In this document: one piece after another, positions 38,946-47,314 of the stretch
Position numbering within the stretch: position 1 is the stretch's first letter
Layout: each line of letters starts with the position of its first letter
Assembly (NCBI GenBank): GCA_029239875.1
Contig: JARBUD010000006.1
Location: 62,001-126,000, forward strand
Direction: 5' to 3'
DNA: 64,000 nt
DNA from: Xanthobacteraceae bacterium
GTDB lineage: Bacteria; Pseudomonadota; Alphaproteobacteria; Rhizobiales; Xanthobacteraceae
Made by a program: the position numbers and the translations under genes
The notes under the pieces: generated by a model
What the model saw: only the letters and a program-made list of their open reading frames with translations
Databases searched by the model: none
What the model was told of the DNA's origin: nothing

Positions 38946-38971
38946 GTCAATTGTCGATTGTAGGACAATTG
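38946..38971. promoter_or_regulatory. Regulon operator A
   Basis: Contains the shared element (minus strand AATCGACAATTGAC) plus a perfect 8-bp inverted repeat CAATTGTC / GACAATTG with an 8-base spacer. It lies 48 bp upstream of the GntR start at 38898 and is followed 160 bp later by site B for the divergent operon. Confidence 0.75.
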
Positions 38972-39130
38972 GCACTACCCGCGTGAAATGTGAGGGCATA
39001 CATCGAGCGGCTCCTTTCGGCGCCGCGGTTTTCAGGTCGCCGTCGTGTGGTTTGTTCCGCGCCGGCGAACGCGAGATGGCGACTTCTGCCATATTCAATG
39101 GCGTTCGGGGTCAGCCGACTCACTCGCTAG

Positions 39131-39147
39131 ATTGTTGACAGTTGTCA
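39131..39147. promoter_or_regulatory. Regulon operator B
   Basis: ATTGTTGACAGTTGTCA; the inner TGACA-GT-TGTCA is a perfect dyad. About 43 bp upstream of the dehalogenase-like gene. TTGACA within it could also serve as a -35 element, which would make the site a classical repressor target. Confidence 0.75.
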
Positions 39148-39189
39148 GTTATGCGATAGACCAGAGTTGCCTGGAATGGAGGAAGCACC

Positions 39190-40119
39190 ATGGCCGTAGT
39201 GGAAGCCGTACCGGAGCTCGTGCCGTCGACAAGATTGATGGAGGGCTTCTCCTTCCGGCGCATCAAGACGCGGGGCGCTGAGATCAATGTCGCTACGGCG
39301 GGGGAGGGGCCGCCTCTGCTTCTGATCCACGGCAACCCGCTCACGCTCGTGAGCTGGCACAAGATCGCGCCCTCGCTTGCCCGGGACTTTTCCGTCGTGG
39401 CGATCGACATGCGCGGCTATGGCGACAGCTCGAAGCCCTATGGCGGCGAGGACCACTCGGGCTATTCGTTCCGCTCGATCGGCGAAGACGCCTTCGACGT
39501 GATGGATGCCCTCGGCCACAAGACCTTCGCGGTTGCCGGCCATGACCGCGGCGCGCGCGTCGGGTTTCGCATGTGCCTGGACCAGCCCGAGCGCATCACC
39601 CACTACGCGGCGCTCGACATCGTGCCGACCCACCACGTGCTGAACAACATCACGGTGGGATGGGCGCGCGAAAGCTACCACTGGTTCTTCATGGCGCAGA
39701 AAGCTCCTTTCCCGGAGAAGCTGCTGGGCGCCGATCTCGACTACTACATGCGCTACAAGCTCAATAAGAAGGGCGTCGGTCTCGACATCTTCACGCCAGA
39801 GGCGATGGAAGAGTATATACGCTGCGCCACGCCCGAGCAGATCCACGCGGTCTGCGAGGACTACCGCGCCACCGTCACCGTCGACCTCGACATGGACACG
39901 GCGGACTACGGCAAGCGGCGCATCACCTGCCCGACCCTGGTGATCTGGGGTGACAACAGCCATTGCGGTCGCCACTTCAAGCCCGTCGAGGCATGGGCGG
40001 AATGGGCCGACGACCTGGTCGGCTTCTCCGTGCCGACCGGCCACTATCCCGCCGAGCATCGGCCGGACCTCGTCTACGCCGCCTTCTACCGCTTCTTCCG
40101 CGGCGAGCCGGTGGCATGA
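39190..40119 (+). CDS. Fluoroacetate dehalogenase-like alpha/beta hydrolase
   Basis: A 309-residue alpha/beta hydrolase. Compared from memory with the Rhodopseudomonas fluoroacetate dehalogenase (RPA1163), every key position has an equivalent: nucleophile D119 with R120 and R123 (GHDRGAR), acid D143 (ALDIVP), base H285 (TGHYP), and the halide pocket H164, W165 and Y225 (YHWFF and CEDY). It would therefore be able to release halide, even fluoride, from a 2-haloacid; some homologues with this set lack that activity, so function is probable, not certain. No signal peptide. It overlaps the rhodanese gene by 4 bp and sits behind regulon operator B. Confidence 0.83.
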   Translation: MAVVEAVPELVPSTRLMEGFSFRRIKTRGAEINVATAGEGPPLLLIHGNPLTLVSWHKIAPSLARDFSVVAIDMRGYGDSSKPYGGEDHSGYSFRSIGEDAFDVMDALGHKTFAVAGHDRGARVGFRMCLDQPERITHYAALDIVPTHHVLNNITVGWARESYHWFFMAQKAPFPEKLLGADLDYYMRYKLNKKGVGLDIFTPEAMEEYIRCATPEQIHAVCEDYRATVTVDLDMDTADYGKRRITCPTLVIWGDNSHCGRHFKPVEAWAEWADDLVGFSVPTGHYPAEHRPDLVYAAFYRFFRGEPVA

Positions 40120-41726
40120 CCTTCGCGCGCGTGACGGCGGAGACGGCCAAGAGCCGTCTCCATGCCGGAGACGAGGTGGCCTTCCTCGACGTTCGCGAGG
40201 CGGCTGCCTTCGGCGACGGGCATGCGCTCTTCGCGATCCCCTGTCCCTATAGTCGGCTGGAACTGTCGGCGATTTCGCTGGTTCCGCGCCCCGACTGTCC
40301 GGTTCTTCTCATCGACGACGGCGACGGCGTGGCGGAGAAAACGGCACGGCGGCTCGCCACCTGTGGCTACACCGATGTCGCGGTCGTCGAGGGTGGCATG
40401 CCGGCCTGGACAGCGGCCGGCTTCGGCGTCTTCGCGGGCGTCAACGTGCCCAGCAAGACGCTCGGCGAACTGCTCGAGCATGAGCACCATCCGAAAATGA
40501 TCGACGCTGCGACGCTGGCCCTCTGGCAGGAGGAGGGCAGGCCGCATGCCTTCTTCGATGCGCGCCCGCCGGGCGAGTTCGCCAAGATGCGCATTGCCGG
40601 CGCCCGCTGCGTGCCGAATGGCGAACTCGCACATCGCCTCGCCGCGGCGGTTCCCGACGAGAAGACGCCCATCGTCATCACCTGCGCTGGCCGCACGCGC
40701 GGAATCGTCGGCGCGCTGAGCCTGCGCGCGCTCGGCGTGCGCAACCCGCTCTATGCGCTCGAAAATGGAACGCAGGGCTGGGCGCTGGCAGGATTGCCGC
40801 TCGATCGCGGCACGCAGGCCGATCCGATGCCGACATTGGATGATGAGGCCGCCTCCGTCAGCCGCCGGCGCGCAAGCCGGCTCGCCGCTGCCGCCCGGCT
40901 GCCCCGCGCCACGGTCGCGCAAGCGGAGGCATGGCTTGCGGAGGCAAACCGGACGACCTTCCTGTTCGACCTGCGCAGCGCGACCGAACGGTCGGTCCGT
41001 CCGGTGCCGGGCGCCGTTCCCGTGCTCACAGGTCAGCTCGTGCAGGCGACCGACCAGTATGTCGGCGTCCGCCATGCGCGGCTGATCCTGATGGACGACA
41101 CCGGGCTTCGGGCCGGGCTCGCTGGCCTCTTCCTGCGCGCGCTGGGCTTCGAGGTTCATGTGCTGGCGCTGGACGATCATCGGGGCGCCGGCATTCCAGT
41201 CGTGCCGCCTTTGTCGCTGATGCCGCCAGCGTCGCCGCCGGAGATCGGGGGCCGTGCGGCCTGGGCGGCGACGCTTCAAGGAGTTCCTCTTCTCGATCTG
41301 CGTTCCTCTTCGGAATGGGAGGAGCGGCGCCTGAGCTGTGCGCGACGGGCCATGCGAACGGATCTGCCGGGCGTGCTGCCTGCCGGCGTCAGCCGCGTGC
41401 TCCTGCAGGGTGAGGCCGGCGTCGTGGCGGCGGCCAGTGTCGACCTCGCGGAGGCAGGCATTGCTACGCAATGGCTGTCGGACGATTTCGACGCCTGCGC
41501 GGCGGCGGGCTGGCCGGTAGAGACGACGCGCCGCCCGTTGGACCGCCATCTCGCTCGTGATCGGGTGTGGTTCGTGCACGACCGGCACGACGGCAATGCC
41601 GAGGCGTCCCGCCGCTATCTCTCCTGGGAAATGGGGCTCATCGCGCAGCTCGATGCCGAGGAGCGCTCGGCTTTCGGCACCATACCCATCGACGAGCTCG
41701 CCCGCGCGCCGCTGTCGACATCCTAA
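40116..41726 (+). CDS. Multidomain rhodanese-like protein
   Basis: A 536-residue protein with apparently four rhodanese-like repeats beginning near residues 5, 125, 285 and 405. Only the second has a catalytic Cys (C190 in VITCAGRTRG); the corresponding loops of the others read LIDDGDG, LMDDTGL and LLQGEAG. The first two repeats show the YTDVAVVEGGMPAW- and NPLYALENGTQGW-type ends typical of rhodaneses. It probably transfers or binds sulfane sulfur, with inactive repeats as scaffold. The start ATG 40116 overlaps the hydrolase stop, so equal synthesis is expected. Confidence 0.83.
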   Translation: MTFARVTAETAKSRLHAGDEVAFLDVREAAAFGDGHALFAIPCPYSRLELSAISLVPRPDCPVLLIDDGDGVAEKTARRLATCGYTDVAVVEGGMPAWTAAGFGVFAGVNVPSKTLGELLEHEHHPKMIDAATLALWQEEGRPHAFFDARPPGEFAKMRIAGARCVPNGELAHRLAAAVPDEKTPIVITCAGRTRGIVGALSLRALGVRNPLYALENGTQGWALAGLPLDRGTQADPMPTLDDEAASVSRRRASRLAAAARLPRATVAQAEAWLAEANRTTFLFDLRSATERSVRPVPGAVPVLTGQLVQATDQYVGVRHARLILMDDTGLRAGLAGLFLRALGFEVHVLALDDHRGAGIPVVPPLSLMPPASPPEIGGRAAWAATLQGVPLLDLRSSSEWEERRLSCARRAMRTDLPGVLPAGVSRVLLQGEAGVVAAASVDLAEAGIATQWLSDDFDACAAAGWPVETTRRPLDRHLARDRVWFVHDRHDGNAEASRRYLSWEMGLIAQLDAEERSAFGTIPIDELARAPLSTS

Positions 41727-41786
41727 GGCCCTGCCGCGAGTGGCCGAGGGCTTTTTCTGGAAGTCAGGCTTTCCTGACAAAAAGAG

Positions 41787-41808
41787 GGGGCGGACCTGTA
41801 TCCGCCCC
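41787..41808 (-). terminator. Rho-independent terminator for the second TTT operon
   Basis: Arms GGGGCGGA (41787-41794) and TCCGCCCC (41801-41808) with a 6-base loop. On the minus strand the stem is followed by CTCTTTTTG, a usable U-tract. A smaller hairpin GTCAGG/CCTGAC follows at 41763-41778. It separates the convergent rhodanese and tctA genes. Confidence 0.75.
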
Positions 41809-41842
41809 TTCTGACATTCGCCGTGATCGAGTGGCTGATGGA

Positions 41843-43417
41843 TCAGGTCTTCGTCGCATGGCTGCCGGCACGGCCGGCGGCATCTTCCTGCTGCAGGCGC
41901 AGCATGGCGGCTTCCTCTTCCGCCTCAGCCCGGTTCTGCTTGCGCTTGCCCCATGCGGTCATACCCAGCGACAGCAGCATCACACCGATGATGGCGAGCG
42001 CGCCCGGCCGCTCGAAAATGTAGAGCGGGTTCCCGCCGCTGAGCTGATAGGAACGCAGGAACTCGGTCTCCAGCATGCGTCCGAGCAGGATGCCGACTAC
42101 CACGGCCGCGACCGGGTACTGGTAGCGCTGCAAGGCGAAGCCCAGCAGGGCGAAGACGAACAGCGTGATCGGTCCCGCCGTCTCGCCGGTCACCGCATAG
42201 GTGCCGAGCGTGGCGATGACCAGGATCGCCGGCAGGACATAGCGCGTGCGCACCTTCACGATGTTGCTGGCGACGTAGATGAACCCGATGCCGACCGCCA
42301 GCAGCACGATGGCCTGGACGATGTTGTTGAGGATGATGGCGTAGACCATCGGCTTCTGGGTTTCGATGAAGCTCGGGCCCGGCACGATGTTGTGCATCAT
42401 GAAGGCCGCGATCAGGATCGCCGTGGCGCCGCCGCCGGGAATGCCCAGCGCCAGCATGGTCGCCATCGAGCCGCCCTCGGCGCTTGCTACGGCGGATTCC
42501 GCCGCCACCACGCCCTTCGGATTGCCCTTGCCGAAGGTCGCGCTGTCCTTGGCGGTCCGCTTGGTCTCGGCATAGGCGATGAGGTTGCCGATGGACGAGC
42601 CGACGCCCGGCACCGCGCCGATGACGATGCCGATGATCGACCCGCGCAGCAGTACGCCGGGAAACTTCAGCGTGCCCCAGCAGCCCTTCAATATCCGGCG
42701 CACGCTCACCTCGCGCGAGCCCTCGGCCTCGATGATGTAGTCGCGGCCGGCAAGGCTGAGCAGCTGGCCGGCGGCAAGCAGGCCGATCATCGCCGGGATA
42801 GGCGAGATCCCGTCGAGCAGGACCGGTATGCCCATGGTGCCCCGGGTGAAGCCGGCGGTGTTCATGCCGATCGTGCCGAGCAATATGCCGAAGGCGGCAG
42901 CGAGCAGGCCGCGGCTGATATAGGTCGATCCGAGCGAGCCGAGCAGCAGCATGCCCCAGAGGGCCACGGCGAACATCTCCACCGGCCCGATCCGCAGCAC
43001 GATGTCGGCGAGCGGCTCGACGACGAGGAGCAGCAGCAGATAGCCGCCGATGCCGCAGATGGTGGAGGCGAAGAGCGCGTAGCCCAGCGCCTCGTTATGC
43101 TCCCCCTTCTTCGACATGGCGTAGCCGTCGAAGGTCGTCGCGAAGGACGATGGCGATCCGGGAATGTTCATCAGGATCGCCGGTACCGAGCCGCCGAAGC
43201 CTGCCCCGGTGTATACCGAGGTCAGGAAGACGATCGCCGAGAAGAAGTCCATGTACAGCGACATCGGCAGCACGATCGCCATGGCCATGGTGATCGAGAT
43301 GCCCGGTATGGCGCTGAACACGAGCCCGACGATCAGACCGGGAACGATCCATCCCCAAGACCCGACCGAGGAGAACATGATGCCGAGGGCATCCTGGAAG
43401 GCCGAAATATCGATCAT
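41843..43417 (-). CDS. tctA: Tripartite tricarboxylate transporter permease TctA (second system)
   Basis: A 524-residue TctA permease with PGISITMAMAIVLPMSLYMD, GFGGSVPAILMNIPGSPSSFATTFDGY and ALGIPGGGATAILIAAFMMHNI. It is only moderately similar to the first system's TctA (for example PGSPSS versus PGTNSS in the ligand loop), so it may carry a different acid. The Lys/Arg/Glu-rich cytoplasmic tail after residue 490 is longer than usual. Gene order is tctC-tctB-tctA, as in the first system. Confidence 0.92.
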   Translation of the reverse strand: MIDISAFQDALGIMFSSVGSWGWIVPGLIVGLVFSAIPGISITMAMAIVLPMSLYMDFFSAIVFLTSVYTGAGFGGSVPAILMNIPGSPSSFATTFDGYAMSKKGEHNEALGYALFASTICGIGGYLLLLLVVEPLADIVLRIGPVEMFAVALWGMLLLGSLGSTYISRGLLAAAFGILLGTIGMNTAGFTRGTMGIPVLLDGISPIPAMIGLLAAGQLLSLAGRDYIIEAEGSREVSVRRILKGCWGTLKFPGVLLRGSIIGIVIGAVPGVGSSIGNLIAYAETKRTAKDSATFGKGNPKGVVAAESAVASAEGGSMATMLALGIPGGGATAILIAAFMMHNIVPGPSFIETQKPMVYAIILNNIVQAIVLLAVGIGFIYVASNIVKVRTRYVLPAILVIATLGTYAVTGETAGPITLFVFALLGFALQRYQYPVAAVVVGILLGRMLETEFLRSYQLSGGNPLYIFERPGALAIIGVMLLSLGMTAWGKRKQNRAEAEEEAAMLRLQQEDAAGRAGSHATKT

Positions 43418-43426
43418 GTCGGGGCC

Positions 43427-43930
43427 TCACAGAATGGTGGTGTGCATGGGGAAGGGGATCAGCGCCCGGAAGCCGTAGACACCGACAAGCGTCACCGCGA
43501 GCGAGAAGCCAATGAGATGCAGCGGGCGGCGCTCTCCGCAGACGGCCATCGCCGCGGCGGTGAACAGGAAGATGCCGATGTCGAAGCCGATGACGTCGAG
43601 CAGGAAGACCAGCAGCCCGAGCGCGGCGCCAAGGCTCGCCATTCGGATGATGTCGGAGCGCTCGGAGGGAATCGTCGGCGCGAGAGGGTCCTGTTCCTTC
43701 GGGGACTTGGCGGTCTCCTTGTCGACCCGATGAAAGCACTGCGGGATGATGAAGAGGTACATGGCCAGGGCGAAAAGCGCGACCGGCTGCACCAGAAGCA
43801 GGTTGTTGACGCTCAGGGACACGCTGCGGGCATCCAGCAGATACCAGAACACAGCTGCGGCGATGAGCGTGATGAGGGCGAGATGCCCATAGTCGATGGT
43901 GTATCTGTGCTGACCGATACGCATCGTCAT
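43427..43930 (-). CDS. tctB: Tripartite tricarboxylate transporter TctB family protein (second system)
   Basis: A 167-residue four-helix membrane protein between tctC and tctA. The polar middle (DKETAKSPKEQDPLAP) separates two helix pairs. LGLLVFLLDVIGFDIGIFLFTAAAMAVCG and the following short segment GERRPLHLIG are typical for the family. Confidence 0.83.
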   Translation of the reverse strand: MTMRIGQHRYTIDYGHLALITLIAAAVFWYLLDARSVSLSVNNLLLVQPVALFALAMYLFIIPQCFHRVDKETAKSPKEQDPLAPTIPSERSDIIRMASLGAALGLLVFLLDVIGFDIGIFLFTAAAMAVCGERRPLHLIGFSLAVTLVGVYGFRALIPFPMHTTIL

Positions 43931-43990
43931 CTCCGTTCGTGAAGGTGGAGGGCGAGCGCGCGACCGCGACCGCCCTCCTGGCGATGCGAG

Positions 43991-44986
43991 CTACTTCAGC
44001 AGGTCGACGTATTTCGCCATCTTGGCGGCGTTGTCGCGATAGGCCTTGTCGGACGCCTCGGGGCCGAACCAGGTCGTGGCCAGCTCCTGCTTCTGGAGTG
44101 CCTCGATCGCCTGCGGGTTCTTGCTCGCCCGTTCGACGGCACCGGCGAGGAACTTGTAGATCTCGGGCTGCTCGTTCTTCAGCTTCGTCGTGACCGCCCA
44201 GCCGCGCTGCGAGCCCTCGACGAAGTCACTCTTGACGCCGCTCGCCGCCAGCAGGGGCGCGTCGGGATACCAATCGACCTTCTCGGCCGCGAAGATGGCG
44301 AGCGGGCGAACCTTGGTCTTGAGAGGCAGGAAGCCTTCGCCGCCGACGAAGCCGACGTCGACCTGCGCGCCCGCGGTGGCATTGCGGGCCGGCCCGCCGC
44401 CGTCATAGGTGACGATGCGCAGCTTGGTCGGGTCGATCTCGGACGCCTGCATGGCAAGCACCATGTTGGCATAGTCCGCCGAAGCCGGCTGCACGCCGAT
44501 GCTGAGGCTGGAGGGATCCTTCTTCAGCTTCTCGATGACTTCGGCGAAGGTCTTGATCTCGCTGCCCGCCGAGGTCGCCGCAAGCGTGTAGTCGCGCGAG
44601 GGCAGATTCAGCATCGCGAAGTCTTCGACCTTGTAGGGCGCGCCTTGCAGGAGCACGGTGAGCGGAATGTACGGGGCGGCCGAGGTGCACATGATGCTGT
44701 AGCCGTCGGCCGGCTGGTTGAGGGCGTAGGAATTCCCGAGCTGGGTGCCGGCGCCGGGCTTGTTCACGATCACCAGCGGCTGGCCCAGCTCCTTTTCGAG
44801 ATAGGGCGCGAAGGCGCGGGACAGCCGGTCATTGTAGCCGCCGGTGGCGAACGGCACGATGACATTGATCGGGCGCGACGGATAGTTGGCCGCCTGCAGG
44901 ATCGACGGCATCGCGACGAGCCCGCCCGTAACTGCCAGGCCGCCGGCAGCGATCCTGAATGTGTCTCTACGTGTGAAATTGGTCAT
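43991..44986 (-). CDS. tctC: TctC/Bug-type periplasmic binding protein (second system)
   Basis: A 331-residue Bug-family receptor. The N-terminus MTNFTRRDTFRIAAGGLAVTGG has an Arg-Arg before the hydrophobic stretch, so export may use Tat rather than Sec. YPSRPINVIVPFATGGYNDRLSRAF is the ligand loop; the usual Gly-Gly-x-Asp is present as GGYND. ATG 44986 follows GGGAGGAAACC; a further in-frame ATG at 45007 is not needed. Behind operator C. Confidence 0.89.
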   Translation of the reverse strand: MTNFTRRDTFRIAAGGLAVTGGLVAMPSILQAANYPSRPINVIVPFATGGYNDRLSRAFAPYLEKELGQPLVIVNKPGAGTQLGNSYALNQPADGYSIMCTSAAPYIPLTVLLQGAPYKVEDFAMLNLPSRDYTLAATSAGSEIKTFAEVIEKLKKDPSSLSIGVQPASADYANMVLAMQASEIDPTKLRIVTYDGGGPARNATAGAQVDVGFVGGEGFLPLKTKVRPLAIFAAEKVDWYPDAPLLAASGVKSDFVEGSQRGWAVTTKLKNEQPEIYKFLAGAVERASKNPQAIEALQKQELATTWFGPEASDKAYRDNAAKMAKYVDLLK

Positions 44987-45081
44987 GGTTTCCTCCCGCC
45001 GTTCCATCTGAGTTTGAGTGGCCGGCGACGATGCGCTGGTCGGCCTAGTGGATTGAGCGCAGCCAGACTGTTCTTGATGTC

Positions 45082-45096
45082 GTCAACTGTCAACAG
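45082..45096. promoter_or_regulatory. Regulon operator C
   Basis: On the minus strand CTGTTGACAGTTGAC, identical over 12 bases to sites B, D and G. It is about 95 bp upstream of the second tctC start and oriented with that operon. Confidence 0.72.
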
Positions 45097-45244
45097 ATTT
45101 GGGGTCGCCGCGGAAGCCACTAGGTGTTGTTTCGGTAATCGGCTTCTCTGAATTTATATGAGGAAGCCTGAATTTTATCCGGTAGAATCTAGATTTTCTA
45201 TGCTGCATTCCGCGTCCCGGCCGGCGACAGATGCGATCGCATGG

Positions 45245-45260
45245 TGTTGACAGTTGTCAA
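45245..45260. promoter_or_regulatory. Regulon operator D
   Basis: TGTTGACAGTTGTCAA, in which TTGACA-GT-TGTCAA is a perfect 6-bp dyad. It precedes the AbrB/SDR/dehydrogenase operon. The first arm equals a consensus -35 hexamer; a weak -10 (TGTATC) follows at suitable spacing. Confidence 0.75.
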
Positions 45261-45418
45261 TCTGAATGGCTGTATCACCCCAAGGCATCCGCCGGCGTTC
45301 AATCGCTGCGAGACGGGTGCCAGGGAGGTTTGATGTTCACCTGCGGCTCGGGCAGTGAGTCCCTACCTTCGCACCGTTTCCGGACGCCCGGATTTCCGCG
45401 CCGAAAGCTGTGTGCCTG

Positions 45419-46525
45419 ATGGACGACGTGGCGCAGAAGCCAATCGGCGCGCGCGTGGAGCGTCCGTCGCCAGGCAAGCGGTGGCTGTGCGTCGGCCTTA
45501 CCTATGCTGTCGCGGTAGCAGCAGGATACGTCGCTGCGTGGCTGCATGTGCCGCTGCCCTGGATGTTGGGACCGCTCTTCGTTTGTGGCGCCCTCATGGT
45601 CCTGGGCGTGCCGCTCCAGGCGGCACCGCACATGCGCGAGATCGGCCAGGTGATCGTCGGCCTTGCCATCGGCATGCGCTTCACGCCGGCTCTCCTGCTG
45701 GTTTCCCTGGAACTGCTCCCGGCCATGCTGGGGGCGACGTGCTACATCATCGCCGCGACGTTCGTGGGCGCGCTGATCATGCGTCCCATCGCCCGGATCG
45801 ATCCCACAACGGCCTTCTTCGCTACGGCCGCGGGTGGCATGGCCGACATGGCGGTCGTGGCCGCGGCGCGCGGGGGCGATACGACCGCCGTTTCCATCGT
45901 GCATGCGCTGCGGGTCACCACCGTGGTCAGTCTGGTTCCGTTCCTCGTCTTTGCCTTCGGCGAGCAGGGCACGATCAATTCGGCCGATGCGGGCGCCGCA
46001 AGCGATCTGCCGACGCTGCTTCTCGGGCTCGCCGTCGCTTATCTCGGCGCGCATCTGCTGCGTCCCACGGTCATCCCCAATCCATGGCTGCTCGGTTCCC
46101 TCCTGCCGAGCGCGGCGCTCGGCGCTTCGGGCCTGCTGAGTGTCGTCGTGCCGGGCGTGATGATCATCGCCGCACAGGTCATGATCGGCGTCTGGCTCGC
46201 CATGCGTTTCCGGCGCGACCTGTTCGTTCGGCTGCCGCGCGTGGCCTTCGGCGGTTTGGTGGTGGCACTGCTGCTAGTCGCCGCGGCGGGGCTCGGGGCA
46301 GAAATCCTGTCCGTAGCGACGGGGCTCCCGATAACCACGAGCTTTCTGGCGCTTGCGCCGGCGGCCATCACGGAGATGGTGCTGACCGCCAAGGCCATGC
46401 ACGCCGACGCCGAGCTGGTGACCGCCTTTCACATCGTCCGCATCGCGGTGATCGCCTCGACCATACTCCTGGTCTTCCGGATCTACCGCTACGTGCTGAG
46501 GGGGTACTATGGATCTCGGACTTGA
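45419..46525 (+). CDS. AbrB family (PF05145-type) membrane protein
   Basis: An integral membrane protein, about 368 aa, made of two similar halves as in the 'AbrB duplication' family (not the DNA-binding AbrB). GLAIGMRFTPALLLVSLELLPAM, then ATAAGGMADMAVVAAARGGD in the first half is repeated as TSFLALAPAAITEMVLTAKAM in the second. Function of the family is not established; members often sit next to TTT or TRAP genes and may be transporters. ATG 45419 is used; a GTG at 45410 is possible. The 3' end overlaps the next SDR gene by 17 bp. Confidence 0.82.
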   Translation: MDDVAQKPIGARVERPSPGKRWLCVGLTYAVAVAAGYVAAWLHVPLPWMLGPLFVCGALMVLGVPLQAAPHMREIGQVIVGLAIGMRFTPALLLVSLELLPAMLGATCYIIAATFVGALIMRPIARIDPTTAFFATAAGGMADMAVVAAARGGDTTAVSIVHALRVTTVVSLVPFLVFAFGEQGTINSADAGAASDLPTLLLGLAVAYLGAHLLRPTVIPNPWLLGSLLPSAALGASGLLSVVVPGVMIIAAQVMIGVWLAMRFRRDLFVRLPRVAFGGLVVALLLVAAAGLGAEILSVATGLPITTSFLALAPAAITEMVLTAKAMHADAELVTAFHIVRIAVIASTILLVFRIYRYVLRGYYGSRT

Positions 46526-47303
46526 GGGCCGCCGCGCCCTCGTGATCGGCGGCAGCTACGGCATCGGCGAGGCGACGGCGGAGATCTTCCTTCGCGAGGG
46601 CGCCGAGGTCGTCATCGCCTCGCGCAGCCGCGCCAATCTCGAGGCGGCTCGTGACCGGCTCGAAGCGGCGACGGGCCGGACGCCGGCCATCGCCGTGGCC
46701 GATCTCGTCGCCGAGCCAAACGCCGCCGCGACGCTGCTCGCCCATGTCGACGAACTCTGGGGGGCGCTCGACATCCTGGTCAGTGCGGTCGGCGGAAGCG
46801 TCCGCGCCGATTTCGACACGCTGTCGGATGAGGACTGGCTCGCCAGCTACCAGTTCAACGTGCTCTCCACGGTCCGCGCCGTGCGAGCCAGCCTGCCCTT
46901 GCTGGAGCAGGGCAGGGCGCCGGCCATCGTCACGCTCGGGGCGGCGGCCGCGAAGATGCCCTACGCGCATCAGGTGATGACCAACGTGCACAAGGCGGGA
47001 CTTCTCGGCCTGGTCAAGACGCTGGCGCTGGAGTTCGCCCCCAAGGACATCCGCATCAACAGCGTCGGCCCGGGCCGAACCAGGACCCCGCTCTGGATAT
47101 CGCGGGCAAGCCGCATGGCGGCCGAGCGGTCCGTGCCCATCGAGGAGATCTTCGAGGAGTTCTCGGAGGAGATCCCCCTGCGGCGCTTCGCCGAAGCGTC
47201 CGAAATTGCGGTGATGGTCGCTTGGCTGGCCAGCCCGCTCGCGAGCTACGTCACCGGCCAGGTCATCAATGTCGACGGCGGCATTGCCCGCGGATTGCTG
47301 TGA
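46509..47303 (+). CDS. SDR family oxidoreductase lacking the catalytic Tyr (second)
   Basis: A 264-residue Rossmann protein. GGSYGIGEATAEIFL is a normal cofactor loop, and the NNAG position reads VSAVGG. The active-site region is MPYAHQVMTNVHKAGLLGL: Lys is kept but the Tyr of YxxxK is Thr, and the Ser strand reads VTLGAAAAK. The C-terminus PLRRFAEASEIAVMVAWLASPLASYVTGQVINVDGG is standard. Like the SDR at 31482 it is probably not a normal dehydrogenase. Operon gene two behind operator D. Confidence 0.82.
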   Translation: MDLGLEGRRALVIGGSYGIGEATAEIFLREGAEVVIASRSRANLEAARDRLEAATGRTPAIAVADLVAEPNAAATLLAHVDELWGALDILVSAVGGSVRADFDTLSDEDWLASYQFNVLSTVRAVRASLPLLEQGRAPAIVTLGAAAAKMPYAHQVMTNVHKAGLLGLVKTLALEFAPKDIRINSVGPGRTRTPLWISRASRMAAERSVPIEEIFEEFSEEIPLRRFAEASEIAVMVAWLASPLASYVTGQVINVDGGIARGLL

Positions 47304-47314
47304 AGGAGAACGAC

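Larger units (their letters stand above)
44987..45418. other. 432-bp divergent intergenic region with two regulon sites
   Basis: No convincing gene. It holds operators C (45082-45096) and D (45245-45260), an AT-rich stretch at 45120-45215, a direct repeat CTGAATTT (in 45151-45176) and a 10-bp palindrome AATCTAGATT at 45186-45195. The leader from operator D to the AbrB-type start is about 158 bases, long for this genome. A 62-codon open frame at 45231-45419 has no homologue I recognise and shows no ribosome site. Confidence 0.6.

Noticed and set aside
41567..43942. 791-codon plus-strand frame opposite the second tctA and tctB
   Set aside because: Low-complexity Asp/Arg/His/Gln content with no domain; the minus strand encodes clear TctA and TctB proteins.
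45231..45419. 62-codon plus-strand frame inside the divergent intergenic region
   Set aside because: No ribosome-binding site, overlaps operator D, and no recognisable domain.
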